In this document: piece by piece, positions 11,995 through 20,181 of the stretch
Position numbering within the stretch: the first letter of the stretch is position 1
Layout: every line of letters begins with the position of its first letter
Assembly: GCF_030123505.1 (NCBI RefSeq)
Contig: NZ_CP126115.1
Location: 1,068,001-1,132,000, forward strand
DNA from: Neobacillus sp. YX16
GTDB taxonomy: Bacteria > Bacillota > Bacilli > Bacillales > Cytobacillaceae
Direction: 5' to 3'
DNA length: 64,000 bases
The notes under the pieces: generated by a model
Database searches by the model: none
The model's input: the letters and a program-made list of their open reading frames with translations, nothing else
Told to the model about the DNA's origin: nothing
Program-made: the position numbers and the translations under genes

Positions 11995-12300
11995 TAGTAA
12001 AAGGCCATTTTCGCCTCCGAAATAAACTGCAGTTGAAAACAAAAGCAGAATATATCGGGGAGAAAAGGCCTTCCATTTCTCGGTACCACCCGGTTTTTAC
12101 AGTATCCTCACGAATACTGCCTCATGAAGCAGCTAAATAAAATCATAACCGCTTCTTTTTGTAACAGGTGCCTAAGAGTACACCCGATTGAGCCTAATAA
12201 GTTAGGACTGTTCAGCTCAATACTCAGGGATGATGTCAGAATAAGGTGTATTACTGGGCTTCCAGCAACCCCAGCTCTCTGAAAATACATTTTCTTATTC
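11995..12300 (-). promoter_or_regulatory. T-box riboswitch leader of ilvB operon
   Basis: Read on the minus strand, the leader has a stem I region with GAGAGCTGGGGTTGCTGGAAGC (arms around 12246-12282), the 14-base T-box at 12079-12092 reading CGGGTGGTACCGAG, and a terminator formed by 12058-12072 and 12001-12018 followed by TTTTACTATTT. This is the standard order of T-box elements, in which uncharged tRNA pairs with the T-box and prevents the terminator. Two specifier codons are possible: ATC (12232-12234, in GACATCA) for isoleucine or CTG (12225-12227) for leucine; I cannot decide by eye. Confidence 0.9.
12001..12072 (-). terminator. T-box-controlled terminator
   Basis: On the minus strand AAGGCC-TTTTC-TCC pairs with GGAGGCGAAAATGGCCTT across a 39-base loop region, and the strand then runs into TTTTACTATTT. 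The stem has small bulges. It lies about 90 bases before the ilvB start and directly downstream of the T-box sequence, as expected for the default-off structure. Confidence 0.75.
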
Positions 12301-12417
12301 CTTTATTCCCGTCATCGATTTTTTCTATAAACTTTTCAAATCTACTGAAATGTCTTTAACCTCGGCGATTAAAAGGGAGCCTAAACCCTGAATAGGTTAA
12401 AGTGACAGTGACAGTGA

Positions 12418-14085
12418 CTATATCTTCATAACCCCGCCAGTGTTGGCGGATGTAACTAACTTTGCGTATTTGGCTAGGTAGCCGGTTTTGATTTTTGGCT
12501 CTGGCTTTTGCCATAGACGGCGTCTTTCTGCCAGTACCTCGTCATCAACGATTAATTCAATTGTTCTTTCCTGTAAATCAATGAGGATCTTGTCACCATT
12601 TTCAACGAGTGCGATAGGACCGCCTTCAGCAGCTTCTGGTGAAATATGCCCGATTGAGATTCCTCTGCTGGCACCTGAGAAACGACCGTCTGTAATGAGA
12701 GCAACTTCTTTATCTAATCCACGACCAGCAATGGCTGATGTCGGAGCTAGCATTTCTGGCATTCCGGGTCCGCCTTTTGGTCCTTCGTAACGAATGACAA
12801 CAACGTGACCAGCCTTAACTAAGCCATTATTAATGTTTTCTTGAGCCTCCTCTTGGGACTCAAAAACAATTGCTTCACCAAGGAAGGTTTTAATGGAAGG
12901 ATCCACGGCACCAACTTTGATAACCCCGCCATCTGGAGCAATGTTTCCATATAGGATGGATAGTCCACCAACAGGGCTATATGGATTATCTTTAGTCCGA
13001 ATGACAGTTTCATTTGTAATTGTTGCTTCCTTCACATTTTCAGCAAGAGTCTTACCTGTGATACTTAAGCAATCTTGATGCAGTGCACCTTCTACTTTAC
13101 AAAGCTCATTAAGGATGGCACTCACCCCGCCTGCGCGGTGTACATCATCCATAGAGTAATCGGATGCAGGCATAATTTTTGCTAAATATGGAACTCTTTC
13201 AGCAATTTTATTGATTTCTCGTAAATCATAGTCAATACCAGCCTCATGAGCGATGGCAAGGGTATGTAGAACAGTGTTCGTCGATCCCCCCATTGCCATA
13301 TCTAAAGCGAATGCATTGTCAATTGCTTCTCTGGTAATGATATCTCGTGGTTTAACATCGTTTTTCACTAATTCAACTAAGTGTTTCGCTGCTTGGCGAA
13401 TTAACTCGTGTCTCTCTTTAGAAGTAGCTACAATCGTTCCGTTACCCGGAACCGTCATCCCTAACACTTCCATCAAACAGTTCATCGAATTTGCAGTAAA
13501 CATTCCAGAACAAGATCCGCAAGTAGGGCATGCTGCAGTTTCGATATCAAGCAGCTCCTGCTGTGTCATTTTTCCACTATGGTAGGCTCCTACTCCTTCA
13601 AATACAGAAGTGAGAGAAAGGTTTTTTCCGGTAGAAGAAACACCGGCTTCCATTGGTCCACCTGAAACAAAAACAGAAGGGACGTTGGTTCTGACTGCTG
13701 CCATTAACATTCCTGGTGTGATTTTGTCGCAGTTCGGAATGTAAAATACACCATCGAACCAATGAGCATTAATTACTGTTTCTGCACTATCAGCGATAAT
13801 TTCACGGCTGGGAAGGGAGTAACGCATCCCAACATGCCCCATTGCAATTCCGTCATCTACGCCAATTGTGTTAAATTCAAAAGGTATACCGCCAGCTTCT
13901 CTTATCGCTTCTTTAACGATTTCACCGAAATGATTAAGGTGTTTGTGCCCAGGGATAATTTCAATAAATGAGTTACAGACACCGATAAACGGTTTTTCTA
14001 GGTCCTTCACTGTTACCCCAGTTGCGTATAATAGGCTGCGGTGGGGAGCACGATCAATCCCCTTTTTAATCATATCGCTTCGCAT
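12418..14085 (-). CDS. ilvD: dihydroxy-acid dehydratase
   Basis: IlvD dehydrates dihydroxyisovalerate and dihydroxymethylvalerate to the 2-keto acids for valine, isoleucine and leucine. The 555-residue protein has [12 protein letters not shown] and [17 protein letters not shown], which hold cluster cysteines, and the C-terminal [20 protein letters not shown] 14085 follows GGAGATAAAACA. It lies 11 bases behind ilvE and upstream of the T-box, so in this genome ilvE-ilvD can be made without passing the T-box. A short GACAGT direct repeat (12403-12418) sits at its end. Confidence 0.97.
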   Translation of the reverse strand: MRSDMIKKGIDRAPHRSLLYATGVTVKDLEKPFIGVCNSFIEIIPGHKHLNHFGEIVKEAIREAGGIPFEFNTIGVDDGIAMGHVGMRYSLPSREIIADSAETVINAHWFDGVFYIPNCDKITPGMLMAAVRTNVPSVFVSGGPMEAGVSSTGKNLSLTSVFEGVGAYHSGKMTQQELLDIETAACPTCGSCSGMFTANSMNCLMEVLGMTVPGNGTIVATSKERHELIRQAAKHLVELVKNDVKPRDIITREAIDNAFALDMAMGGSTNTVLHTLAIAHEAGIDYDLREINKIAERVPYLAKIMPASDYSMDDVHRAGGVSAILNELCKVEGALHQDCLSITGKTLAENVKEATITNETVIRTKDNPYSPVGGLSILYGNIAPDGGVIKVGAVDPSIKTFLGEAIVFESQEEAQENINNGLVKAGHVVVIRYEGPKGGPGMPEMLAPTSAIAGRGLDKEVALITDGRFSGASRGISIGHISPEAAEGGPIALVENGDKILIDLQERTIELIVDDEVLAERRRLWQKPEPKIKTGYLAKYAKLVTSANTGGVMKI

Positions 14086-14096
14086 TGTTTTATCTC

Positions 14097-15005
14097 CTAA
14101 CTGACAATAGCGTGGTTTGTAGATTCAGGATAACAAGCCACTCCGTCCGTTGTTACGATTTTTCTAAATTCTTCTAAAAGGTCGTTTGTAACAATTCCTG
14201 GTTTACCGCCATGAATTTCACGGCCATCAACATTAATAACAGCAATAACTTCTACAGCTGTTCCGGTTAAGAACACCTCATCCGCAACATAAACATCGTG
14301 ACGAGTGAATGGGGATTCTCGAACCTCGTAACCTTTTGCTCTTGCCACATCAATGATTGCGTTTCGGGTAATTCCTTCTAACGCTCCTAGGTAAACAGGA
14401 GGGGTAAAGATTACACCATTTTTTACAATGAAGATATTGTCAGCAGAGCCTTCTGTTACATAACCTTGATCATTGAGCATTAAAGCTTCTTCTACACCAG
14501 CCTGATTGGCTTCTAATTTAACAAGAATATTATTTAAATAATTTAATGATTTAATTTGTGGACTTAAGACATCCGGACGATTTCTTCTGCTTGGCACAGA
14601 GGCAATTTTGATTCCTCGATCGTAATATTCTTGAGGAAACATTTTCAATTCCTCTGCGATGATAATTACGCTGGGCTTTGCGCAGGAGGAAGGGTCAAGG
14701 CCGAGATTTCCTTTACCTCGTGAAACTACAACACGAATATAGGCGCTGTCTAATTCATTTTTTCTGATTGTATCCACAATTAATTGTGTTATTTCTTCCT
14801 GTGTATAAGGAATTTTCAGCATAATGGATTGTGCTGATTCGAACAGTCTTTTTAGGTGGGCATCGAGTCTAAAGACGTTTCCGCTGTAAACACGAATGCC
14901 TTCAAATACTCCATCTCCATATAAAAACCCATGGTCAAAAACTGAAACTACAGCATCCTCTTTCTTGACGAATTTTCCGTCAAGGAATATCCATTGACTT
15001 CCCAA
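14097..15005 (-). CDS. ilvE: branched-chain amino acid aminotransferase (class IV)
   Basis: IlvE is the PLP enzyme that interconverts branched-chain amino acids and their keto acids. The 302-residue protein is fold type [22 protein letters not shown] near the start, the Lys in [17 protein letters not shown], and EGSADNIF followed by [14 protein letters not shown] 15005 is preferred because AAGGAG ends about eight bases upstream; the GTG at 15014 lies inside that site. It is first in the minus-strand run ilvE-ilvD-ilvBHC-leuABCD and has its own promoter upstream. Confidence 0.93.
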   Translation of the reverse strand: MGSQWIFLDGKFVKKEDAVVSVFDHGFLYGDGVFEGIRVYSGNVFRLDAHLKRLFESAQSIMLKIPYTQEEITQLIVDTIRKNELDSAYIRVVVSRGKGNLGLDPSSCAKPSVIIIAEELKMFPQEYYDRGIKIASVPSRRNRPDVLSPQIKSLNYLNNILVKLEANQAGVEEALMLNDQGYVTEGSADNIFIVKNGVIFTPPVYLGALEGITRNAIIDVARAKGYEVRESPFTRHDVYVADEVFLTGTAVEVIAVINVDGREIHGGKPGIVTNDLLEEFRKIVTTDGVACYPESTNHAIVS

Positions 15006-15149
15006 CCTAACCACTCCTTTTAGTCATTCAACGCTTTAGATAATTAAAATCGATTGTAAAATAATACCCATGCCTAATTTCCTGTTTAAAGGAATGACTG
15101 AAGGCAGTTTCATTAATTAGAATATTTAATTCAAATTATATTTTCAGTT

Positions 15150-15178
15150 ATCTTACACCCAATCTAAATCTTGGTCAA
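15150..15178 (-). promoter_or_regulatory. sigma-A promoter of ilvE
   Basis: On the minus strand TTGACC (15173-15178) and TAAGAT (15150-15155) are separated by exactly 17 bases, close to the TTGACA/TATAAT consensus. The start codon lies about 145 bases downstream. The long AT-rich leader between them (15015-15149) shows no T-box motif. Confidence 0.7.
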
Positions 15179-15181
15179 CAT

Positions 15182-15196
15182 AAAAATCTGACAATT
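15182..15196 (-). promoter_or_regulatory. possible CodY box upstream of ilvE promoter
   Basis: The minus strand reads AATTGTCAGATTTTT, which agrees with the CodY consensus AATTTTCWGAAAATT at 11 of 15 positions. It lies three bases upstream of the -35 element. CodY represses ilv-leu genes in Bacillus subtilis when GTP and branched-chain amino acids are high, so the place makes sense, but four mismatches in an AT-rich region keep this tentative. Confidence 0.4.
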
Positions 15197-15316
15197 CAAA
15201 CAAATCCAAAAAGTTGATAGCGTTTTCATTATTGTTAGATTAAGGTTGGTGAGAAATAAAAATAGTAAAAAAATATTTTTTGAGGGTAAAAAAGAAGAGT
15301 GAGAAGGAGTGATTTC

Positions 15317-15475
15317 GTGCGAGGATTCTACTATTGTCAACTGAAAAAACAGCTTGGATTTCTAAGCCGTTCTATTAAAAAAGGATGTACATTAGTTTTT
15401 CACTATACTTGTTTTGTCCTTTGCTGCTATCTTATTTTCGCAAGGTATTCGTATACTTCACGTAAGTTTTTATAA
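15317..15475 (+). CDS. possible 52-aa small protein antisense to exonuclease end
   Basis: AAGGAG stands seven bases before a GTG that opens a 52-codon frame. The product starts MRGFYYCQLKKQLGF and has a short hydrophobic Cys-rich middle (VFHYTCFVLCCYLIF). The last third lies antisense to the 3' end of the exonuclease gene. The ribosome-binding site is good, but length, composition and overlap make a chance frame quite possible. Confidence 0.25.
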   Translation: MRGFYYCQLKKQLGFLSRSIKKGCTLVFHYTCFVLCCYLIFARYSYTSRKFL

Positions 15476-16161
15476 CCCTTCATTTGAGCGAGCTCTAAAT
15501 AATGTCCCCAAATATGTGCTGTCAGTTTGGCATCCCCAAGTGCATGGTGCCGGTTGGTTATTTCTATTCCACATTCCTTACACACAACTTCAAGAGGCAA
15601 CGATTTTATACTAGGATTTGAAAGACGCAGTAAGAAGGAGGTGTCAATGATTCGGTGCTCAAATCTAGTTTTTAGTAAATCCCATGTCATTTTTTGCATA
15701 AAGGACTGTTCATGCTTCGAGTGGTGGGCTACAAGTGCATGATTTTGTACAAATCTGAAAAATTCCATTAACACTTCTGAAGCCAATGGTGCTGATTGTA
15801 AATCTTCAGCCGTAATGTTGGTCAGGACGGAGATTTCATCTGAAAGACTGTCTGGGGAATGAACTAGGGAATAAAAAGTTTCTGTTTCCTTGATTCGGTG
15901 CCCTATCATCTTAATGGCGCCAATGGAGATGACTCTATCTCCCTTCTCCGGATAGAAACCAGTTGTTTCTAAATCAAACACCACAACCTTTAATTCGTGA
16001 AGAGGTGTGTCTAGGCAGTTACTTTCTTTCACTTCTTTTTGCAGCTGTCTAATAAAAGAGATATTTTGCATGTTAGCATGCCCTTGAACACCAGCATAAA
16101 TGTTGGAACCAAGTCTTCCTGACATTTGTCTGAAAAAGTGGATCATATCATTCATTCCCAT
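15427..16161 (-). CDS. DEDDh 3'-5' exonuclease (DnaQ/PolC-epsilon type)
   Basis: The 244-residue protein has a short helical N-terminus and then a DnaQ-like exonuclease domain from about residue 57: VVFDLETTGFYPEKGD carries the first Asp and Glu, LVAHHSKHEQSFM the second Asp region (here with Glu/Lys around it), and NRHHALGDAKLTAHIW the final His and Asp. It would trim DNA or RNA 3' ends. Its ATG overlaps the stop of the upstream nucleotidyltransferase gene by one base (TAATG), so the two are made together. The same pair, often with CBS domains, occurs in many bacteria; its role is not established. Confidence 0.85.
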   Translation of the reverse strand: MGMNDMIHFFRQMSGRLGSNIYAGVQGHANMQNISFIRQLQKEVKESNCLDTPLHELKVVVFDLETTGFYPEKGDRVISIGAIKMIGHRIKETETFYSLVHSPDSLSDEISVLTNITAEDLQSAPLASEVLMEFFRFVQNHALVAHHSKHEQSFMQKMTWDLLKTRFEHRIIDTSFLLRLSNPSIKSLPLEVVCKECGIEITNRHHALGDAKLTAHIWGHYLELAQMKGYKNLREVYEYLAKIR

Positions 16162-17129
16162 TAGGTATCCTCCTTATCTATTAAATTTCTTACATAACGA
16201 TAAAGGGCAGCCCCATTTTTTAGTATTTCTTTTACTTCTTCCTTTTGCTCTTTGGAAAGAGAAGCCATAGACAGATAATGGCTATTTTCGTAATTGTCAG
16301 GTTTTGCTAGTGATAGACGAAAGTTTAGTAATTTTAAAAACTGTTGTTTATATAGTTCTTTTTTCATAGTAGGAAGTTCGACTTCAGGCAGCTTTTTAAG
16401 CCTTGAAACAGTAGAGGTTTCGAAAATATTCCCTTTTATAGCCAATAGACGTATCGCATTTACATATGGAAAAAGGGCTTTTTCCTTGATATTTATCGAT
16501 CCAGAATGTTGCCCGTGTGTTTCTACTAGGATTTGACCTAATATGCCAATTCCTTTTTTAAAATGCAGGGTATTACTGAGCAATTTTTTTAAGAGGTTCT
16601 CTTTGTGGATAGTCTGATATACTTCTATCTTTAAGCTTTCTAGAAGGCTTGCGTCACCATAAAGCGATCGACCATCAATGAAAATCAATAATTGACGAAT
16701 CAATTCCCAGCTTGAGTCAAGCAGCCAATTGGCTAATTGCTGCCTCCATTCGGATACTGATTTACACCATAAAGGATTGTTGGCCATTACCCCGCCATCA
16801 CAATAGACATAGCCGGCTAGCTGCAAGCCCTGTGAGATTTCTTTCCCTAAAGCTAAAAAGTATTCATTTATTTCAGTGCCTTGCTGTTGATAAATAATGC
16901 CATGATCCTGATCGCTCCATACGGATTGCTCAAACCGTCCAGCACTACCCATCATAAAAAAGGTAAAAGGGCAGGGGACAGGACCGTATCTTTCTGCCAT
17001 CTGATTAATAGAAACTGTGATTACACGATGGATGATTTCATCATGCAACTGATTTAATTGAAAATGACTGCGAGAAACCCAAATAATCTGGTCATCACGG
17101 AATCTTCTAATCTCTAAGTAGCTGTTCAT
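16161..17129 (-). CDS. DUF294-type putative nucleotidyltransferase
   Basis: The 322-residue protein has a nucleotidyltransferase-like core: FTFFMMGSAGRFEQSVWSDQDHGIIY near residues 55-80 is the GS-x-R-x(8)-DxD pattern (GSAGR...SDQDHG) of the GlnD-like DUF294 family, followed by CDGGVMANNPLW and an all-helical C-terminal DUF294 domain. No CBS domains precede it, unlike many relatives. It is coupled to the exonuclease by a TAATG overlap. A role in nucleotide-based signalling or regulation is likely from the family, but the target is unknown. The ammonium transporter lies just upstream on the same strand behind a terminator. Confidence 0.75.
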   Translation of the reverse strand: MNSYLEIRRFRDDQIIWVSRSHFQLNQLHDEIIHRVITVSINQMAERYGPVPCPFTFFMMGSAGRFEQSVWSDQDHGIIYQQQGTEINEYFLALGKEISQGLQLAGYVYCDGGVMANNPLWCKSVSEWRQQLANWLLDSSWELIRQLLIFIDGRSLYGDASLLESLKIEVYQTIHKENLLKKLLSNTLHFKKGIGILGQILVETHGQHSGSINIKEKALFPYVNAIRLLAIKGNIFETSTVSRLKKLPEVELPTMKKELYKQQFLKLLNFRLSLAKPDNYENSHYLSMASLSKEQKEEVKEILKNGAALYRYVRNLIDKEDT

Positions 17130-17160
17130 TCATTCAGTTCACCTCCAAATAAATACAATT

Positions 17161-17189
17161 CCATCCCCTTGCTGCATGAAAGGGGATGG
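17161..17189 (-). terminator. terminator after ammonium transporter
   Basis: CCATCCCCTT-GCTGCATGA-AAGGGGATGG makes a 10-bp stem, and the minus strand continues AATTGTATTTATTTGG. It lies 25 bases past the amtB stop and just before the nucleotidyltransferase gene. Confidence 0.7.
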
Positions 17190-17213
17190 GGACTGACTAT
17201 AGGAATAAGGCAA

Positions 17214-18497
17214 TTAAGCGTTCAACTTTGGCTCTGAATTTATTACCGTTTTTTCTGCCTTTACCATTTCAGGGTAACCGTAGCTTCCATGCTCGCTCAT
17301 GTCGAGACCAATAATTTCTTCTTCTTCTGTAACACGTAAGCCATTCATAACTGCTTTCATAATTGTTAACAAGATAAAGGAAACGATGAAAGCAAATGCA
17401 CCACTGCTTACAACTCCTAATGCCTGAACACCAAGCTGGTGTAACCCGCCCCCATAAAATAATCCAGGCTCTCCAACAGTTGCTAATTCTGGTGTGGCAA
17501 AAAATCCTGTAGATAATGTTCCCCAAATACCTGCTGTACCGTGAACGGAAAGGGCAGCGATTGGATCATCGATTCCTTTCTTTTCAAAGAATCGAATGCT
17601 ATAAAATACAAGAATTCCTGAAATGAAACCGATTAGGACTGCAGCCCATGTATCAACAAAGGCACAAGAAGCTGTAATGGCTACTAAACCTGCTAAGGCT
17701 CCGTTTAACATCGTTGGAACATCTGCTTTGCCCATGACCGTCCAAGAGATTATCATTGCAGCGATGACTCCCGCACCAGCCGCTAAGTTTGTATTAAGTG
17801 CTACGAATCCAAAGAATGCTCCATCAACAGAAACCGTACTGCCTGCATTAAATCCGAACCACCCCACCCATAAGATTAAAACACTAAGTGCAGTAAATAC
17901 TTGGTTATGTCCTGCAAGATTGTTTGCTGAACCATCTTTATTGTATTTTCCAATACGTGGTTTTAGGATTAATGTGGCTGCAAATGCAGCCATTGCACCA
18001 GTTAAGTGAACAACCGTTGAGCCTGCGAAATCTTGTTTACCATGTTCTGCTAACCAGCCCCCGCCCCAAATCCAGTGGGCAATAGGAGGATAAACAATGA
18101 CTGAAAATAGTACGGCAAACACGAGGTATGCTCCTAATTTAGCTCGCTCTGCGAAGCCTCCAAAAGCAATCGTTAATGAAATACCTGCAAAGGCTAATTG
18201 AAATAAAAAGAATACTGAACCTGAAAGTGCTAAGCCTTCGACATCATAACCCGAGTAGAAGAAGTCCGAAAGTCCAATTAGTGGGTTTCCTTCTCCGAAG
18301 ATTAAGCCATACCCTACTGCCCAAAATACGATAGAAGAGATACCAAAGGTAAGTATCGTTTTTCCTGCAATATGTCCGGCATTTTTCATTCGTGTTGATC
18401 CAGTCTCTAGCAGTATGAATCCTCCAATCATGAGAATAACAAGTATTGCTCCAACCATTACCCAAAGACTGTTCATTAAGAATATAGTATCCATCAT
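17214..18497 (-). CDS. amtB: ammonium transporter Amt family
   Basis: The 427-residue protein is an AmtB/NrgA channel with about eleven membrane helices. Visible family marks are FILLETGSTRMKNAGHIAGKT at the first helices, DFAGSTVVHLTGAMAAF, GFNAGS and the late HGTAGIWGTLSTG with a pore His. The C-terminal tail is cytosolic and probably meets a PII protein, but no glnK/nrgB gene is next to it here. Start ATG has GGGGGAGAA upstream. Two perfect TnrA boxes lie upstream, so it should be switched on in nitrogen limitation. Confidence 0.95.
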   Translation of the reverse strand: MMDTIFLMNSLWVMVGAILVILMIGGFILLETGSTRMKNAGHIAGKTILTFGISSIVFWAVGYGLIFGEGNPLIGLSDFFYSGYDVEGLALSGSVFFLFQLAFAGISLTIAFGGFAERAKLGAYLVFAVLFSVIVYPPIAHWIWGGGWLAEHGKQDFAGSTVVHLTGAMAAFAATLILKPRIGKYNKDGSANNLAGHNQVFTALSVLILWVGWFGFNAGSTVSVDGAFFGFVALNTNLAAGAGVIAAMIISWTVMGKADVPTMLNGALAGLVAITASCAFVDTWAAVLIGFISGILVFYSIRFFEKKGIDDPIAALSVHGTAGIWGTLSTGFFATPELATVGEPGLFYGGGLHQLGVQALGVVSSGAFAFIVSFILLTIMKAVMNGLRVTEEEEIIGLDMSEHGSYGYPEMVKAEKTVINSEPKLNA

Positions 18498-18516
18498 TTC
18501 TCCCCCTTTAAATTCA

Positions 18517-18533
18517 TGTTAATTTTCTTAACA
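18517..18533. promoter_or_regulatory. TnrA/GlnR box, proximal, upstream of amtB
   Basis: TGTTAATTTTCTTAACA fits the TnrA/GlnR consensus TGTNA-N7-TNACA at every fixed position. It lies 20-36 bases before the amtB start codon, close to the ribosome-binding site, which would suit repression by GlnR or TnrA better than activation. Confidence 0.85.
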
Positions 18534-18582
18534 TTCGATGTATTTGTATTTTTACATGGATTTGATGTGGATTCTACAATTG

Positions 18583-18599
18583 TGTGAGGTTTCCTAACA
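18583..18599. promoter_or_regulatory. TnrA/GlnR box, distal, upstream of amtB
   Basis: TGTGAGGTTTCCTAACA also fits TGTNA-N7-TNACA perfectly. It is 66 bases upstream of the proximal site, centre to centre, and about 95 bases from the start codon. This is where an activating TnrA site would be expected (about -49 from the transcription start in Bacillus subtilis nrgA). Confidence 0.85.
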
Positions 18600-18624
18600 T
18601 GGTTTTTGAAAGGAGAAGAAAAAA

Positions 18625-18650
18625 TCCATCTTCTTTATTAAGAAGATGGA
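18625..18650 (-). terminator. terminator of tnrA
   Basis: TCCATCTTCTT-TATT-AAGAAGATGGA makes an 11-bp stem followed on the minus strand by TTTTTTCTTCTCC. Its upstream arm lies in the last codons of tnrA, so the gene ends inside its own terminator. Confidence 0.85.
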
Positions 18651-18973
18651 CCTTTTCGTAAACCGAACTGAGCATTCAATTGTCCTTGGATCATTTTTCT
18701 TCTAACATCATTTTGATTTTGGGTCTTCTGAGCTCGGAGCATTTCTTTTCTAATTTCATGGGTTTGAACACCATCTTCGATTTTGTTAGCTATTTCCACT
18801 AACAACTCCACATCTGCAAAGGAATATTTACGGCTTCCACCTGAGGATCTTTCAGGAAAAATTAATTTTCGTTCCTCATAATAGCGAATTTGCCTCTCAG
18901 AAAGACCTGTCAGGTCCCTGACAATTCCAATTGTTATAACTTTCTTGTCTTTATAAGAAGAATCATTTGCCAT
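18638..18973 (-). CDS. tnrA: nitrogen regulator TnrA (MerR family)
   Basis: The 111-residue protein has an N-terminal MerR-type helix-turn-helix (VRDLTGLSERQIRYYEERKL, then SGGSRKYSFADVELLVEI). Its short C-terminus ends with GQLNAQFGLRKG. The last part resembles TnrA (GQLNAHF), whose tail binds feedback-inhibited glutamine synthetase, rather than GlnR. TnrA turns on nitrogen-scavenging genes when glutamine is scarce. A TnrA box sits 46-62 bases upstream, suggesting autoregulation, and the ammonium transporter lies directly downstream. Confidence 0.92.
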   Translation of the reverse strand: MANDSSYKDKKVITIGIVRDLTGLSERQIRYYEERKLIFPERSSGGSRKYSFADVELLVEIANKIEDGVQTHEIRKEMLRAQKTQNQNDVRRKMIQGQLNAQFGLRKGPSS

Positions 18974-19018
18974 TTTTTATTTTCACCACGCTCTACTATG
19001 ATTAGGTACAATAATTTA

Positions 19019-19035
19019 TGTTAATTTTCCTTACA
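19019..19035. promoter_or_regulatory. TnrA box upstream of tnrA
   Basis: TGTTAATTTTCCTTACA matches TGTNA-N7-TNACA at all fixed positions. It sits 46 bases before the tnrA start codon, consistent with known autoactivation of tnrA in Bacillus subtilis. Confidence 0.85.
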
Positions 19036-19090
19036 TTGATTGGATTCTGATACAAGGCAGTATAGGTTAGTAGGTGATTTTTTTAAGTTA

Positions 19091-19258
19091 TTAATTTTGC
19101 TCTTTAGAGGGAAATACCTTTTTGAAAATATTATCTAGTTCACTTAATGTGAGGGAGTTAAGTTCATGTTCAGAAGCATCATAAAGACCAGATTCAATTA
19201 ATCTATTAATGTAGAATAGTTTAAGTGTTTCGACTCCTTTACGCAATTGATTAGACAT
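19091..19258 (-). CDS. small Fbp-like protein (Fur-regulated basic protein family?)
   Basis: The 55-residue protein contains INRLIESGLYDASEHELNSL followed by TLSELDNIFKK. The pattern L-I-x2-G-x-Y-x(6)-L-x2-L-T-L-x-E-L resembles the FbpA family of small Bacillus proteins. ATG 19258 follows GAGGAGTT and is preferred over a longer frame beginning at 19318, which would run through the upstream small gene in another frame. I see no clear Fur box upstream, so membership is by likeness only. Confidence 0.5.
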   Translation of the reverse strand: MSNQLRKGVETLKLFYINRLIESGLYDASEHELNSLTLSELDNIFKKVFPSKEQN

Positions 19259-19271
19259 TCCAATCAACTCC

Positions 19272-19409
19272 TCAATGATTTTGAAGTGCTCGTAACAGTT
19301 CATGACCTTTTGTACCAATCTTTTTCAGTAACTCTTCATAAAGCTCATCCCTTAACTTATCTAACTGAATAATTCTCTCTGCCAATTTAATTTCATTCGT
19401 CCGGTACAT
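19272..19409 (-). CDS. small helical protein, 45 aa
   Basis: A minus-strand ATG at 19409 behind AAGGGGCG opens a 45-codon frame. The product (MYRTNEIKLAERIIQLDKLR at the start, ending HELLRALQNH) is charged and looks fully alpha-helical. It ends 13 bases before the start of the Fbp-like gene, and the two probably form a small operon. No family is recognised with confidence. Confidence 0.55.
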   Translation of the reverse strand: MYRTNEIKLAERIIQLDKLRDELYEELLKKIGTKGHELLRALQNH

Positions 19410-19467
19410 CCCAATCGCCCCTTATAAACTGTATTTAATGTAAAAGTTAACCAAATTATTAGATTTT

Positions 19468-19529
19468 GTCAGTGAATGTGTCAGAAACACTGACAAGATA
19501 TTTAATTTGTAAGAGGAAATCTTACAAAT
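19468..19529. other. two adjacent inverted repeats
   Basis: GTCAGTG...CACTGAC (19468-19494, with an inner TGTCAG-AAACA-CTGACA) is followed by TTTGTAAGA-GGAAA-TCTTACAAA (19506-19529). Both lie upstream of the small operon at 19409 and downstream of the coiled-coil gene. They could be operators or RNA hairpins; there is no T tract after either, so they are not plain terminators. Confidence 0.45.
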
Positions 19530-19538
19530 AAAAAAAGA

Positions 19539-19560
19539 ACCAGGCGTAAAAAGCCTGATT
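19539..19560 (-). terminator. terminator of the coiled-coil gene
   Basis: Minus strand AATCAGGC-TTTTTA-CGCCTGGTT folds with a G-T pair and is followed by CTTTTTTTATTTG. It lies 14 bases past the stop of the gene at 19574. Confidence 0.7.
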
Positions 19561-19573
19561 CTGGCATTACATA

Positions 19574-19882
19574 TTAGTATTCACCATCAAATGGAGTGAA
19601 TGGGAAGTTGAATCGTCTTTCGACTTGACGCAGTCGTTGATTTACACGCTGCAGGCGACGTTGAAGCTGGTTTACGTCACGTTGAAGTTGATTGATTTGC
19701 CTTTCCTGACGCTCATTTTGTCTTTCGAGCTGACTAACTCTGCGCTCAAGTTGCTGCGGTTGTCTGTCCGGATCATACGGGTCATACTGGTCTTGTTGTG
19801 GTTGAGTATACACATCAAACTGGTCGTATGAATTATAATCATACTGTGTTGGTGGAACTTGATAATAGCCATAAGGATACAT
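19574..19882 (-). CDS. Tyr/Pro/Gln-rich coiled-coil protein, possibly spore surface
   Basis: The 102-residue protein has a Tyr-, Pro-, Asp- and Gln-rich N-terminus (MYPYGYYQVPPTQYDYNSYD) and then a heptad coiled coil from about residue 45 to 90 with repeating LERQ, INQLQRDVNQLQRRLQ. It ends FNFPFTPFDGEY. Composition of this kind is common in spore coat and coat-associated proteins of Bacillus, so a spore-surface role is a guess. ATG is preceded by GGAGAGTTGCCCA. Confidence 0.55.
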   Translation of the reverse strand: MYPYGYYQVPPTQYDYNSYDQFDVYTQPQQDQYDPYDPDRQPQQLERRVSQLERQNERQERQINQLQRDVNQLQRRLQRVNQRLRQVERRFNFPFTPFDGEY

Positions 19883-20181
19883 TGGGCAACTCTCCTTTTT
19901 TTTTCAATTAATACCCTATAGATTATGTAGGTATATGTGGAGAGTGTGGGCCTATGCCTAGTTAAAATGGAAACATAAACATAATATCAAGCCTAAATAA
20001 ACAATTATCTATTAAATACTATTCTCATATTGCTTTTTTAGCTTATTAAAATAGTAAAACACTAAAGTATTAATAATATAATATTGAATATCAATGCAAA
20101 AAAAGATATAATCGTTATATTCTAAAAATTATAAATGTTTTAAAGATTAATTTTTCAAAAGAATATTAGGGGGATGGGAAA

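Noticed and set aside
19259..19318. Longer start of the Fbp-like protein (MVQKVMNCYEHFKIIEELIG)
   Set aside because: This part lies over the end of the upstream 45-residue gene in another frame, while ATG 19258 has its own strong ribosome-binding site.
20150..20164. CodY box before the amino acid ABC transporter
   Set aside because: ATTTTTCAAAAGAAT differs from the consensus at four places in a very AT-rich region; chance is a sufficient explanation.
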